From NCBI RefSeq assembly GCF_012979535.1, contig NZ_CP053015.1, forward strand, positions 2,728,001-2,792,000: a stretch of 64,000 bases of DNA, given 5' to 3'. Shown here one piece after another: positions 38,300 to 46,876 of this stretch. The position numbers were made by a program, and so were the translations under genes. This stretch comes from Sphingomonas lacunae (GTDB taxonomy: Bacteria; Pseudomonadota; Alphaproteobacteria; Sphingomonadales; Sphingomonadaceae). The notes below the pieces were generated by a model, which searched no databases, was not told the origin of the DNA, and saw only the letters and a program-made list of their open reading frames with translations. Numbering within the stretch: the stretch's first letter is position 1; every line of letters starts with the position of its first letter.

Positions 38300-38551
38300 A
38301 TGCTGCATTTTGAACTCGTCACCCCGACCGCCCTCGTCCGCAGCGAGGATGTGTACATGGTCTCCGTCCCCGGCAGCGAGGGTGACTTTGGCGTGCTTGG
38401 AGGCCATGCTCCCTTCATGTCGACGGTCAAAGCCGGCGAACTCCTGATATACAAGAGCGCTGGTGCTGACCCGGAAAAGCTGTCGATCGAGGGCGGCTTT
38501 GCCGAAGTCAACGAAGCTGGCCTGACCATCCTCGCCGAAAAGGTCGGCTGA
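38300..38551 (+). CDS. atpC: F1F0 ATP synthase subunit epsilon (short form)
   Basis: Only 83 residues, with the beta-sandwich domain ([43 protein letters not shown]) and no C-terminal helical hairpin, the part that inhibits ATPase in many bacteria. Short epsilon subunits are known in sphingomonads and Zymomonas, so this is not a truncation. It is the last gene of atpHAGDC. The GtrA-family gene follows in the opposite direction, converging with one base between the stops. Confidence 0.92.
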   Translation: MLHFELVTPTALVRSEDVYMVSVPGSEGDFGVLGGHAPFMSTVKAGELLIYKSAGADPEKLSIEGGFAEVNEAGLTILAEKVG

Positions 38552-38552
38552 G

Positions 38553-38966
38553 CTAGGCTGCCGAACCATCCGACCCGGGCAATACTGCCCGGTCGGGAAA
38601 CACCCAGTACCGCATCGCCAGATAGGTGCCGCTCGCCAGCAGCGGCAGCAAAAGCAGTTGTGCGAGCAGTGGTCCCAGTCCCAGTTGCGCCAGTCCCGCC
38701 AGAAGCAGCGCGTTGATCGTGCACTGTCCGACGTAAACCGCCAGGAAGCGCGGCAACAGCGTTACATCCTTGCTGGCAAAGACCAGCACGCCAATCGAGC
38801 CGAAGTTGAACAAGGCGCCCAGCGCGGTTGATGCCGCGACGGCCACCAGCGTCGGCGCCTCCGCCAGCACAAAGGCGGCGAACAGCGCATAGCCGATCAC
38901 GGTGTTGAGCACGCCCACGCCGAGGAAGCGGACAAAGGGCATGGCGAGGAGACGGCTCAGCGGCAT
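38553..38966 (-). CDS. GtrA family membrane protein
   Basis: A 137-residue protein with four transmembrane helices. FVRFLGVGVLNTVIGYALFAAFVLAEAP and the closing YLAMRYWVFPDR are GtrA/DPMS-associated signatures. GtrA is thought to flip undecaprenyl- or dolichyl-linked glucose made by a GtrB-type transferase. A GtrB-like gene lies at 41259-42308, with a large membrane protein and a methyltransferase between, so these may form one glycan modification pathway. Confidence 0.85.
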   Translation of the reverse strand: MPLSRLLAMPFVRFLGVGVLNTVIGYALFAAFVLAEAPTLVAVAASTALGALFNFGSIGVLVFASKDVTLLPRFLAVYVGQCTINALLLAGLAQLGLGPLLAQLLLLPLLASGTYLAMRYWVFPDRAVLPGSDGSAA

Positions 38967-39041
38967 CCCTTTCCCTTGCCTGAAAGCGGTTAATTCGCGA
39001 TTACGAAGGTGGACGCCGACAGCGCGACAAGGGGGCCGAAC

Positions 39042-40541
39042 ATGAAGCGCATCTGGCCGATCAACTGGGACAGCGGCGGCGCATCAATGCCCGCATCTGC
39101 CCTGCTAGCCCTTATCACGGCCTGGTTGGCGATAGATCAATTGCTGCTGTGGCGATTCCTCGGCTGGTCCTGGCTGCCGCTGGCAGGCGGGTTGGTGGTG
39201 GCGGCCGTGCTGGTGCACCGTATCGCCAGCAGCACGGTCATCGACGTCCGCATCCCGCTTCCCCGGTTCGTCCTGTGCTGCGCCCTGGCTCTCATCTTGC
39301 TCATGCTCGGCGGCGAAGGTCGATTCTTTTATGCCAACATCGACTGGCAGGTTCGCGAAGCCGTGCTGCGCGACATGGCGATCCATCCATGGCCCTTTGT
39401 CTACCTCGAAGGGAATGGCCCCCAGCTGCTGCGTGCACCAATCGGGATGTTCCTCGTCCCCGCACTCGTTTTCAAGGCCGCCGGTCCGCTCGCCGGCGAT
39501 ATGGCCTTGCTGGCCCAGAACGGATTGCTCAGCGGTGCGCTACTGGCGCTCGGATCGGTGCTGTTTGACACAAAACGGTCCCGACTGATTGCCGTCGGCA
39601 CCGTCCTTTTCTTCAGCGGCCTCGATCTGGTCGGCACGCTGATCTTTCACGGTGGTTGGCGCGATCATCTGGAATTTTGGTTTGCGACGATGCAATATTC
39701 CTCGCACATCACCCAGGCCTTCTGGGTGCCGCAGCATGGCTTTGCGGGATGGCTGGCGGCCATATTGTTCCTCCTCTGGCATCGCGGTCGGATGGCATTG
39801 TGGCCGCTTCTGGCGGTGCTTCCGCTGACGGCGCTCTGGTCGCCGCTGGCATTGATCGGCGCCATGCCCTTTGCCCTGTGGGCCGGCCTTTCGGCCCTTG
39901 TCGAGCGCAAGTTGACCATCGCCGATATAGGCTGGCCGGCCTTGTCGGTCCTCCTCGCCTTCCCCGGTCTTGTCTATCTGGCAGCGGCGCCCGACGGCGT
40001 CGGCATCCGCCCCTATCCGCTCCAGATGCTCGCCTGGCTCATCTTCGTTTCACTGGAACTGCTGGTCTACGCCCTGCCGCTCTTCTTTGCCTTGCGCAAT
40101 GATCCCCGGCAGCGCCTCTTGCTCTCGATTGCCACGCTCTGGTTGTTGATCGTTCCGTTCATCCAGATCGGCTGGTCGCTTGACTTCATGATGCGCGCTT
40201 CGATCCCCGCGCTAATGATCCTGGCAGTTATGGTCGCTCAATCACTGGCAGACTCCCCGTCGCGCGCCCTGCGCTTGTGGCTGATGCTGATGCTTCTGGT
40301 CGGCAGCGTCACCGGCCTGACCGAGATCGCCCGCGCTTTCACCCAACCCCCGTCTCCGCGCGGTCAGTGCAGCTTTTTCGGCGCTTGGGACGTCAGCTTT
40401 GGCGCTTACCCAAAGGGCAGCTACCTCGCCCCGCTTGATCAACTGCCGGCGATGATCAGGCCTGCCGACCCCGCAAGGATTATGATCCGCGACCCATCGA
40501 CCTGTTGGGATGGGCCGTGGGCGCGTCCGGAAGGAGTCTAG
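39042..40541 (+). CDS. Polytopic membrane protein, possible GtrC-like transferase
   Basis: A 499-residue protein with about ten hydrophobic helices and no clear signal. The extracytoplasmic region contains no recognised domain; FNWxx-type motifs are not obvious. Given GtrA- and GtrB-like neighbours, it is a candidate for the serotype-specific polymer transferase (GtrC), which differs strongly between species. The start ATG 39042 has GGGGG seven bases upstream. It is divergent from the gtrA-like gene (start 38966, 75 bases away) and its last four bases overlap the convergent methyltransferase gene. Confidence 0.6.
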   Translation: MKRIWPINWDSGGASMPASALLALITAWLAIDQLLLWRFLGWSWLPLAGGLVVAAVLVHRIASSTVIDVRIPLPRFVLCCALALILLMLGGEGRFFYANIDWQVREAVLRDMAIHPWPFVYLEGNGPQLLRAPIGMFLVPALVFKAAGPLAGDMALLAQNGLLSGALLALGSVLFDTKRSRLIAVGTVLFFSGLDLVGTLIFHGGWRDHLEFWFATMQYSSHITQAFWVPQHGFAGWLAAILFLLWHRGRMALWPLLAVLPLTALWSPLALIGAMPFALWAGLSALVERKLTIADIGWPALSVLLAFPGLVYLAAAPDGVGIRPYPLQMLAWLIFVSLELLVYALPLFFALRNDPRQRLLLSIATLWLLIVPFIQIGWSLDFMMRASIPALMILAVMVAQSLADSPSRALRLWLMLMLLVGSVTGLTEIARAFTQPPSPRGQCSFFGAWDVSFGAYPKGSYLAPLDQLPAMIRPADPARIMIRDPSTCWDGPWARPEGV

Positions 40542-41257
40542 GCCCGCCGCCGCGCAACCGCATAAAGCGACAGCCCGATGGGAAAACCCATCCGGCCCAG
40601 CATATGCCGTTCAGCAGCGAAAATGGTTTGCAGGGCAGCGTTGACTGGCGCTGATGGCAGGGCGTCAATCGGTTGCCGGCTACCCGTCACCTTGGCGGCA
40701 ATGCGCTGTGCCAGAGCAAGGGGGAACAACAGGCTGTTGAAATAGCTTATTGTTTCAACCTCCAGTCCCGCAGAGGAACAGACCTCGGCCAATCCATCCC
40801 TGGTATAGCGCCGCTTGTGGTGGTGCAATTCATCATGGCTCGACCACAGCGCCGGAACCGCGGGCACAGTCAGCAACAACCGTCCATCGTCGGCCAGCAT
40901 CCCGGCCAGCGTCTCCAAAGAGGCGACATCTTGATCGACATGTTCCAGCACATCCAGCATGGCGATGAGGTCATAGGGCGCACCCGATACATCTACCCGG
41001 TCGGGCAAGGCACCAAAATCGACAGGGCACACACCCTTGGCTGCCGACAGCGCACGCGCATCGTCATCAAATTCAAACGCTTCGAGTTGCCCATAGCGCG
41101 CAAGCATGCCAAGATTCCCGCCCGTGCCACAGCCAGCCTCCAGAATGCGGGCATTGCCCGGCAAGTGCATCCGGTCGATCAGCGCAGCAATAATCTGCCT
41201 CCGCGCGACAAACCACCAATGCCGGTCCTCTATCGCCGCCATGCCGGCATAGGCCAT
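40538..41257 (-). CDS. Class I SAM-dependent methyltransferase
   Basis: A 239-residue methyltransferase. ILEAGCGTGGNLGMLARYG is motif I of the Rossmann fold and DLIAMLDVLEHVDQD is the motif II/post-I region of the ubiE/type 11 class. DDGRLLLTVPAVPALWSSHD follows. The C-terminal third is more hydrophobic. ATG 41257 follows the glycosyltransferase stop by one base (TAG-G-ATG), so the two are coupled; an in-frame extension upstream overlaps that gene. It probably modifies a sugar or lipid-linked intermediate of the adjacent pathway. Confidence 0.8.
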   Translation of the reverse strand: MAYAGMAAIEDRHWWFVARRQIIAALIDRMHLPGNARILEAGCGTGGNLGMLARYGQLEAFEFDDDARALSAAKGVCPVDFGALPDRVDVSGAPYDLIAMLDVLEHVDQDVASLETLAGMLADDGRLLLTVPAVPALWSSHDELHHHKRRYTRDGLAEVCSSAGLEVETISYFNSLLFPLALAQRIAAKVTGSRQPIDALPSAPVNAALQTIFAAERHMLGRMGFPIGLSLYAVARRRA

Positions 41258-41258
41258 C

Positions 41259-42308
41259 CTATCCACGCGCGTGCCTCCGTACCGTCGCAGCCGCACGGAT
41301 TGGCGGCCTACCCTGGCCCGCACCGGGGGCCTCTCCGGCACCATCATCACCTATAGTTTGGATGCCATGGCTATCCGCCTCGATCACATAGAGCGGGCGG
41401 TTGCGCACCTCCTTGGCAATGCGACCGACATATTCACCCATGATGCCGAGGCTGACCAGATTGAGCGCGCCGAGCAACAGCACGCTGACCATGATCGAGG
41501 CATAGCCGGGCGTTTCCACCCCCGTGGTCAATGTATGGATAATCAGAAAGCTCGCATAGGCCACCGCACCCATGGCGGTCAGCCCGCCGACATAGGTCCA
41601 TATGCGCAAAGGCGCCGTGGTCGAGGATGTGATGCCGTCCAGCGCCAGATGCCAAAGGCCCCGCAACCGCCACTTGCTGTCACCAGCCTCACGCGGGGCG
41701 CGTTCATAGCTCACCTCAGCAACACGGAATCCGACCCAACTGAACAGCCCCTTGTTGAACCGCGACGTTTCGCTCAACTGGTTGATGACATCGACGGCCA
41801 CTCTGTCGAGTAAGCGGAAATCGCCGACATTTTCCGGAATAGGCGTGTCGGCCATCATGTTGATCAACCGGTAAAACGCATTGGCGCTCCACCGCTTGAA
41901 GCGGCCGTCGCTGCTGCGATCTGCACGCCGGGCGTTGACCACTTTGGCCCCGCCCAGCCAGTGGCGGACCATCAATGGAATAATCGCTGGAGGGTCCTGC
42001 AAATCAACATCCATCGGAATGACCGCGTCACCCGATGCGTGGCGAAGACCTGCGGCCAGGGCCGCCTCCTTGCCGAAATTGCGAGACAGGCGCAGCGAAC
42101 GGACATCCGTGTTGAGCCGCGACAAAAGCATCAGCACATCGCCGGTGCGATCTGTGCTGCCATCATCAACAAACAGATACTCGGCGCGCGCCTCCGGCCC
42201 TATCAGCGCGAGCGCGTCATCGACGTGCGGCCGGGCCGTTTCAAGAAAGCGGGAGATGCTTTCCTGTTCGTTGAGGACAGGAACAATGATCGAAAGGCTC
42301 GGCTTCAC
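41259..42308 (-). CDS. GtrB-like family 2 glycosyltransferase
   Basis: A 349-residue GT2 enzyme of the dolichyl-/undecaprenyl-phosphate glucosyl or mannosyl transferase class. LSIIVPVLNEQESISRF, EYLFVDDGSTDRTGDVL and MDVDLQDPPAIIPLMV give the nucleotide-sugar and metal motifs (VDDGS and DxD). Two transmembrane helices follow near the C-terminus (YVGGLTAMGAVAYASFLII and IMVSVLLLGALNLVSLGIM), as in GtrB. It would make a lipid-linked sugar for the GtrA flippase. Confidence 0.88.
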   Translation of the reverse strand: MKPSLSIIVPVLNEQESISRFLETARPHVDDALALIGPEARAEYLFVDDGSTDRTGDVLMLLSRLNTDVRSLRLSRNFGKEAALAAGLRHASGDAVIPMDVDLQDPPAIIPLMVRHWLGGAKVVNARRADRSSDGRFKRWSANAFYRLINMMADTPIPENVGDFRLLDRVAVDVINQLSETSRFNKGLFSWVGFRVAEVSYERAPREAGDSKWRLRGLWHLALDGITSSTTAPLRIWTYVGGLTAMGAVAYASFLIIHTLTTGVETPGYASIMVSVLLLGALNLVSLGIMGEYVGRIAKEVRNRPLYVIEADSHGIQTIGDDGAGEAPGAGQGRPPIRAAATVRRHARG

Positions 42309-42402
42309 GGGACCAGAATTTCCTTCTCATGCGCCATCCTCTTGGACGGGCATATCCAGTTGCCATCCGGTAAGTGAAATAGGTTAACCGCCTGTTAGCG
42401 TG

Positions 42403-43329
42403 TCAGGTCGGCGTTTCGACTATCTCGTCATCCACAGGCTTGCCGGCGCGCGTGCTTGCGCGCCACAACCACAGCCCGGCGACGATGATGCACGTGGTTC
42501 CTGCCAACGCCAACAGGTCGGGCCAGTCTCCAAACACCAGCAGACCCAGCACCAGCGCGACGATGATCTGCACATAGCCGGCAGGGACAATGCTCGCCGC
42601 CGATGCGCGGGTGGTCGCCATGAAAATCAGCGAATGGGCGATACTGGCGGTGACAGCGACAATCGCGCAGCGCAGCAGCACGCTGGCCGGCAGGGGGCCG
42701 ACATGCAATTCCGGCACGGCACTGATATGGCCGGCGAACGCGAAGGCAACGCAAATCGGCGTGGCCCATGCCGATGCCCAGAACATGGCACCCAGCGCAT
42801 CCGTATCCCGCGCTGTCTGCCGGTTGAGCAAAATATAGGCGGACATGATGACCGTCGATGCCAGCGGCAACAACGCCGTCCAGCCCAAGACAGCGACATT
42901 GGGCCGCAGCACCAATATCACCCCGGCACTGGCCAGCACCATTGCACCCCAGGTAGCGCGGGGCAGCTTCTCCCCCAACAAGGCGGCAGACACCAGCGCG
43001 GTGACGATGGGTCCGGCAAAAAGGATCGCCACCGCCTCTGCCATCGGCATGATGAAGATGGAGAAGATGAAGGCCAGCGATGCTCCGGCCAGCGCCGCGC
43101 CGCGCGCCAGCTGCATCCATGGCCGGGGAACGGCAAAAGCTGCCCTGCCCTCTTTCCAGACCAGCACCAGACCCAGACCGATGGCGCCAAGGGCAAAACG
43201 CAGCGCAACTACCGCCAGGGCTGGCCAGACGCCTGACATGGACTTCATCACCGCATCCCCGCAGGCCAGGATAACGTAGCCGGCGAGGGCCAGCAGCAGG
43301 GCCTGCGGAACGGCGTCTTGCTTGTGCAT
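42403..43329 (-). CDS. EamA/DMT superfamily transporter
   Basis: A 308-residue inner membrane protein with ten predicted helices in two EamA repeats, beginning ALLLALAGYVILACGDAVMKSMSG and with the repeat boundary around VILVLRPNVAVLGW. Drug/metabolite exporters of this family move amino acids or other small molecules; the substrate is not readable. It is not in an operon with its neighbours. A second, related transporter lies at 47743-48669. Confidence 0.88.
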   Translation of the reverse strand: MHKQDAVPQALLLALAGYVILACGDAVMKSMSGVWPALAVVALRFALGAIGLGLVLVWKEGRAAFAVPRPWMQLARGAALAGASLAFIFSIFIMPMAEAVAILFAGPIVTALVSAALLGEKLPRATWGAMVLASAGVILVLRPNVAVLGWTALLPLASTVIMSAYILLNRQTARDTDALGAMFWASAWATPICVAFAFAGHISAVPELHVGPLPASVLLRCAIVAVTASIAHSLIFMATTRASAASIVPAGYVQIIVALVLGLLVFGDWPDLLALAGTTCIIVAGLWLWRASTRAGKPVDDEIVETPT

Positions 43330-43516
43330 GAATCACTCTGTCCTGAAGCCAAATCGCCGGTGCGGTGAATGGCGCAGCGTTGGTTACTGAGCCGTTTTCC
43401 TTAGGCCGCATTAAAACCTTGTCAAAGTTTTCACCTTAATTGTCGCGCCATCACAACAGGAGATCGCCCAATTTGGCGCGATTTCAATGAGTCGTCTCGC
43501 AGGGAGCAATTGGCAA

Positions 43517-45031
43517 ATGAGCGCATTCGGCCGCAAGCCAGGAACCCAGTCAGCCCGACCCGCCTTTGGCGTGGCAAAGCCCATGCATGGCGGCGGTGTC
43601 GCTGCACCCCGCGAAGATCAGGGTGGCGGCCAGTTTCCGCCAATCGATGTTGCCTCGCTGCCACCGGCCGTTGATGTCCCGACCGGCGCGGTCATGCCGG
43701 AAGACGCCATGTCGCGCCTCAACACCCGCATGGCGACCGATCACAGCGATGTCGAACGCCCACAGGGTTTTGAGGCATCGGTCCACAAGATCAAGGAACA
43801 GGTGCTGCCGCGCCTGCTGGAGCGCGTCGATCCGGAAGCAGCCTCGACCCTGTCGAAGGATGAGCTGACCGAAGAATTCCGTCCAATCATCCTTGAGGTT
43901 CTGGCCGAGCTCAAGATCACCCTCAACCGCCGCGAACAGTTTGCGCTGGAAAAGGTGCTGGTTGACGAATTGCTCGGTTTTGGGCCGCTCGAAGAACTGC
44001 TCAACGATAGCGAAATCTCCGATATCATGGTCAATGGTCCGGACCAGACCTATATCGAGCGCAAGGGCAAGCTGGAGCTTTCCAGCTGCGTCTTTCGCGA
44101 CGAGGACCATCTGTTCCAGATCGCCCAGCGCATCGTCAACCAGGTCGGTCGCCGTGTCGACCAGACCACGCCGCTGGCTGATGCCCGTTTGAAGGACGGT
44201 AGCCGCGTCAACGTCATCGTACCTCCGCTCAGCTTGCGCGGAACTGCCATTTCGATCCGTAAATTTTCGGCCAAGCCAATCACGCTCGACATGCTGCGCG
44301 ACTGGAACGCCATGTCGAACAAGATGTGCACCGCGCTCAAGATCGCCGGGGCCTGCCGTTTCAACATCGTCATCTCGGGCGGTACGGGTTCGGGCAAGAC
44401 CACGATGCTCAACGCCCTGTCAAAGATGATCGACCCGACCGAGCGCGTGCTGACCATCGAAGACGCGGCCGAATTGCGCTTGCAACAGCCGCACTGGCTG
44501 CCGCTTGAAACGCGTCCGCCGAACCTTGAAGGGCAAGGCGCGATCACCATCGGTGACCTCGTCAAGAACGCCCTGCGTATGCGCCCTGACCGCATCATCC
44601 TCGGCGAAATTCGTGGCGCGGAGTGCTTTGACCTGCTCGCCGCGATGAACACCGGTCACGATGGGTCAATGTGTACACTGCACGCCAACAGCCCGCGCGA
44701 ATGTCTGGGCCGTATGGAAAACATGATCCTGATGGGCGACATCAAGATCCCGAAGGAAGCGATTTCGCGCCAGATTGCCGACTCGGTCGACCTGATCGTC
44801 CAGATCAAGCGTCTGCGTGACGGTTCGCGTCGCGTCACCTCGGTGACCGAGGTGATCGGCATGGAAGGCGACGTCATCGTCACCCAGGAACTGTTCAAAT
44901 TCGAATATCTTGACGAGGACAAGGACGGCAAGATCATCGGCGAATATCGCGCCCTCGGATTGCGCCCCTACACCCTTGAAAAAGCACGTCAATTTGGCTT
45001 TGATCAGCCGTTCCTTGAAGCCTGTCTCTAA
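43517..45031 (+). CDS. cpaF: CpaF/TadA-type secretion ATPase
   Basis: A 504-residue ATPase of the type II/IV secretion superfamily, Tad-pilus branch. Order: a disordered N-terminus, then EQVLPRLLERV and VDELLGFGPLEELL, SDIMVNGPDQTYIERKG, Walker A SGGTGSGKTTMLNAL, the Asp box LTIEDAAELRLQ, Walker B-like RPDRIILGEIRGAE and the His box TGHDGSMCTLHANS. AGGGAG lies ten bases before ATG 43517. Tad genes are normally clustered; here none of CpaB-E or TadB-C is adjacent. A strong terminator follows. Confidence 0.9.
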   Translation: MSAFGRKPGTQSARPAFGVAKPMHGGGVAAPREDQGGGQFPPIDVASLPPAVDVPTGAVMPEDAMSRLNTRMATDHSDVERPQGFEASVHKIKEQVLPRLLERVDPEAASTLSKDELTEEFRPIILEVLAELKITLNRREQFALEKVLVDELLGFGPLEELLNDSEISDIMVNGPDQTYIERKGKLELSSCVFRDEDHLFQIAQRIVNQVGRRVDQTTPLADARLKDGSRVNVIVPPLSLRGTAISIRKFSAKPITLDMLRDWNAMSNKMCTALKIAGACRFNIVISGGTGSGKTTMLNALSKMIDPTERVLTIEDAAELRLQQPHWLPLETRPPNLEGQGAITIGDLVKNALRMRPDRIILGEIRGAECFDLLAAMNTGHDGSMCTLHANSPRECLGRMENMILMGDIKIPKEAISRQIADSVDLIVQIKRLRDGSRRVTSVTEVIGMEGDVIVTQELFKFEYLDEDKDGKIIGEYRALGLRPYTLEKARQFGFDQPFLEACL

Positions 45032-45076
45032 GGGCGCTAAGTCGCTCTACTTCGGCCTCTGCCACGCTACTGCGAT

Positions 45077-45113
45077 GCCCCTCCCCTGATAGCAGCGGAG
45101 GGGCTTTGATTTT
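45077..45113 (+). terminator. Rho-independent terminator after cpaF
   Basis: GCCCCTCC (45077-45084) and GGAGGGGC (45097-45104) form an eight-base-pair stem, followed by TTTGATTTT. It is 46 bases after the cpaF stop and precedes the SDR gene. Confidence 0.65.
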
Positions 45114-45166
45114 CGGCCCGCCCAGTGCATGGACGCCTGATTCCGTCCCCAAACGCCAGGTGCCCG

Positions 45167-45955
45167 ATGACCGACAACCGTCAATCCGACCAATGGGCCG
45201 CCGGCCGCATCGCCTTCGTCACCGGCGCCACCTCCGGTTTTGGTGCGGCCTTCGCTCGCCGCATCGCTCGCGCTGGCGGCAAAGTAATCGCCACAGGCCG
45301 CCGGGTTGAGCGGCTCGAATCCCTCGCTGCCGAATTTTCGCCCGGCAGCGTCCTGATCCGCCCGCTCGATCTTGGCGATACCAGCGCAATCAAGGGGGTG
45401 GTGGAGGAATTGCCTGAGGCGTTCGCGGCGATCGACTTGTTGTTCAACAACGCCGGCCTCGCGCTCGGACTCGGCAAAGCACCTGACGCCAGTCTCGCCG
45501 ACTGGGACGAGATGATCGCGACCAACATACGCGCGCTGGTCCATGTAACACACGCGATCCTGCCGGGCATGGTGGCCCGCAACCGGGGGCATATCGTCAA
45601 CCTAAGCTCGGTCGCGGCCAGCTATCCTTATCCCGGCGGGAATGTTTATGGCGCGACCAAGGCTTTCGTCCGGCAATTCTCCCTCAATTTGCGCGCTGAT
45701 CTCCTGGGCAGTGCGGTGAAAGTCAGCTCGGTCGAGCCGGGCATGTGCGAGACCGAATTCTCACAGGTCCGCTTCAAGGGCGACAACAAGGCGGCTGAAG
45801 CGGTCTATGCCGGGATGCGCCCATTGTCAGCCGACGACGTTACCGATGCGGTCGAGGCGCTGCTGCGGCTGCCGGACCATCTCAACGTCAACACGATCGA
45901 ATTGATGCCCGTACAACAGGCGTTTAGTCCCTTTGCCGTGTCACGCGACAGCTGA
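45167..45955 (+). CDS. SDR family NAD(P)-dependent oxidoreductase
   Basis: A 262-residue short-chain dehydrogenase. FVTGATSGFGAAFARRIA is the dinucleotide-binding TGxxxGxG motif; NNAGLALGLGKAPDASLADW gives the NNAG motif; the catalytic Ser is in LSSVAASYPYPGG and Tyr/Lys in YGATKAFVRQF, spaced correctly. ATGRRVERLESLAAEF resembles YdfG-like 3-hydroxy acid dehydrogenases. The substrate is not readable. ATG 45167 is chosen for the CAGGTG upstream; the frame extends to 45125. It converges on the dipeptidase gene. Confidence 0.88.
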   Translation: MTDNRQSDQWAAGRIAFVTGATSGFGAAFARRIARAGGKVIATGRRVERLESLAAEFSPGSVLIRPLDLGDTSAIKGVVEELPEAFAAIDLLFNNAGLALGLGKAPDASLADWDEMIATNIRALVHVTHAILPGMVARNRGHIVNLSSVAASYPYPGGNVYGATKAFVRQFSLNLRADLLGSAVKVSSVEPGMCETEFSQVRFKGDNKAAEAVYAGMRPLSADDVTDAVEALLRLPDHLNVNTIELMPVQQAFSPFAVSRDS

Positions 45956-45962
45956 GCTCCGC

Positions 45963-46637
45963 TCAGACCAACGGCTGGTCCATTATCGGATAGTTGCGCC
46001 AGCCTTCCCAGTCGAAATGCCACCATTCGTTGGGTAGCGGGATGAAGCCTTCCGCCACCATCCAATCCTCAAGCCGTCGCCGATTGGCATGTTCTTCGGC
46101 TGTGCCACCCATAAAGCTGCGATAGGCCTTTTCGGTGAAGTCATCATAGGCTGACGGCATTGGCACAGCCATGCCGCCCCGATGGAGGGTCAGGTCAATG
46201 GCGCATCCGCGATTGTGACGGGAACCGCTGGCAGGATCCGCGACAAACTCCCGTTGGGCCAGCGGCGTTTCATCCCACATCATTTTCGTAATGCGCCAGG
46301 GACGATAAGCGTCATGAATCAGCAAGCCGTAGCCAGCAGCCTCAGCTCTGTCCTGGACACGTTTCAAAGCCTCAGCCGCTGGTCGCTGCGCCATGGCACG
46401 AGCAACAGGATAGAGAGTTCTAAGCATAAAATTGTTCGGCGTAGCATAGCGGATGTCGAGGCGCAGGCGCGGGTCGAAGCGGGCGAGATCGACCAGATCA
46501 GGCAATGCCGTTGCATTGGGATCTACCGGCATCGCGACAGCTGAGGATGCTGCTCCTGAGCGGCTCATGCAACCCGACAAAAGGAAAGCCGCACCCGCAC
46601 CAACAAACAAGCGACGGCTAGGTTGATACTGGTTCAT
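45963..46637 (-). CDS. D-alanyl-D-alanine dipeptidase (M15D), exported
   Basis: A 224-residue VanX/DdpX-family zinc dipeptidase. The signature SRHNRGCAIDL (SxHxxGxAxD) supplies two ligands, EWWHF the third, and AYRPWRITK is the conserved Arg motif. The N-terminus reads NQYQPSRRLFVGAGAAFLLSGC: an RR with a following hydrophobic stretch and a lipobox, so it may be exported by Tat and lipid-anchored. Host-range VanX enzymes confer glycopeptide resistance only with VanHA; without these it probably recycles D-Ala from peptidoglycan. It overlaps the preceding small gene by ATGA. Confidence 0.88.
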   Translation of the reverse strand: MNQYQPSRRLFVGAGAAFLLSGCMSRSGAASSAVAMPVDPNATALPDLVDLARFDPRLRLDIRYATPNNFMLRTLYPVARAMAQRPAAEALKRVQDRAEAAGYGLLIHDAYRPWRITKMMWDETPLAQREFVADPASGSRHNRGCAIDLTLHRGGMAVPMPSAYDDFTEKAYRSFMGGTAEEHANRRRLEDWMVAEGFIPLPNEWWHFDWEGWRNYPIMDQPLV

Positions 46638-46825
46638 TGGACTGCCTTTATCGCGAGAGCAAAGAAGAGAAGGGTCCCCAGTGTGCCAATGATCGTAATC
46701 AGGGTCCAAGGCATGAACCCCACTGAGTCCAGGTTGCCCCGTCGTAGCCGGCGCCTTTCGGCACAGCTGGCCAACACGGTCATTGCCAAGGTGACAAACC
46801 CGACTACTGCCAAACCGCCTTGCAC
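46634..46825 (-). CDS. 63-residue two-helix membrane protein
   Basis: A small protein with two predicted transmembrane helices, LAVVGFVTLAMTVLASC and LITIIGTLGTLLFFALAIKAV, and a basic linker (AERRRLRRG). The GTG start at 46825 has GGAG about ten bases upstream. Its stop overlaps the start of the dipeptidase gene as ATGA, so the pair is very probably translationally coupled. No family is recognised. The tight coupling and hydrophobicity argue that it is real and not a shadow frame. Confidence 0.7.
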   Translation of the reverse strand: MQGGLAVVGFVTLAMTVLASCAERRRLRRGNLDSVGFMPWTLITIIGTLGTLLFFALAIKAVQ

Positions 46826-46876
46826 TGAACAATCACTCCGATACAGATGAGGTTCCCCCCAAGGATGGAGTGCATA

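Noticed and set aside
42400-43236. A 278-codon plus-strand frame opposite the EamA transporter
   Set aside because: Very Gln/Arg/His-rich sequence without hydrophobic core, typical of a shadow of a membrane protein gene.
45963-46637. Glycopeptide resistance from the VanX-like dipeptidase
   Set aside because: No vanH/vanA-like genes are nearby, and Gram-negative bacteria use such dipeptidases for peptidoglycan recycling.
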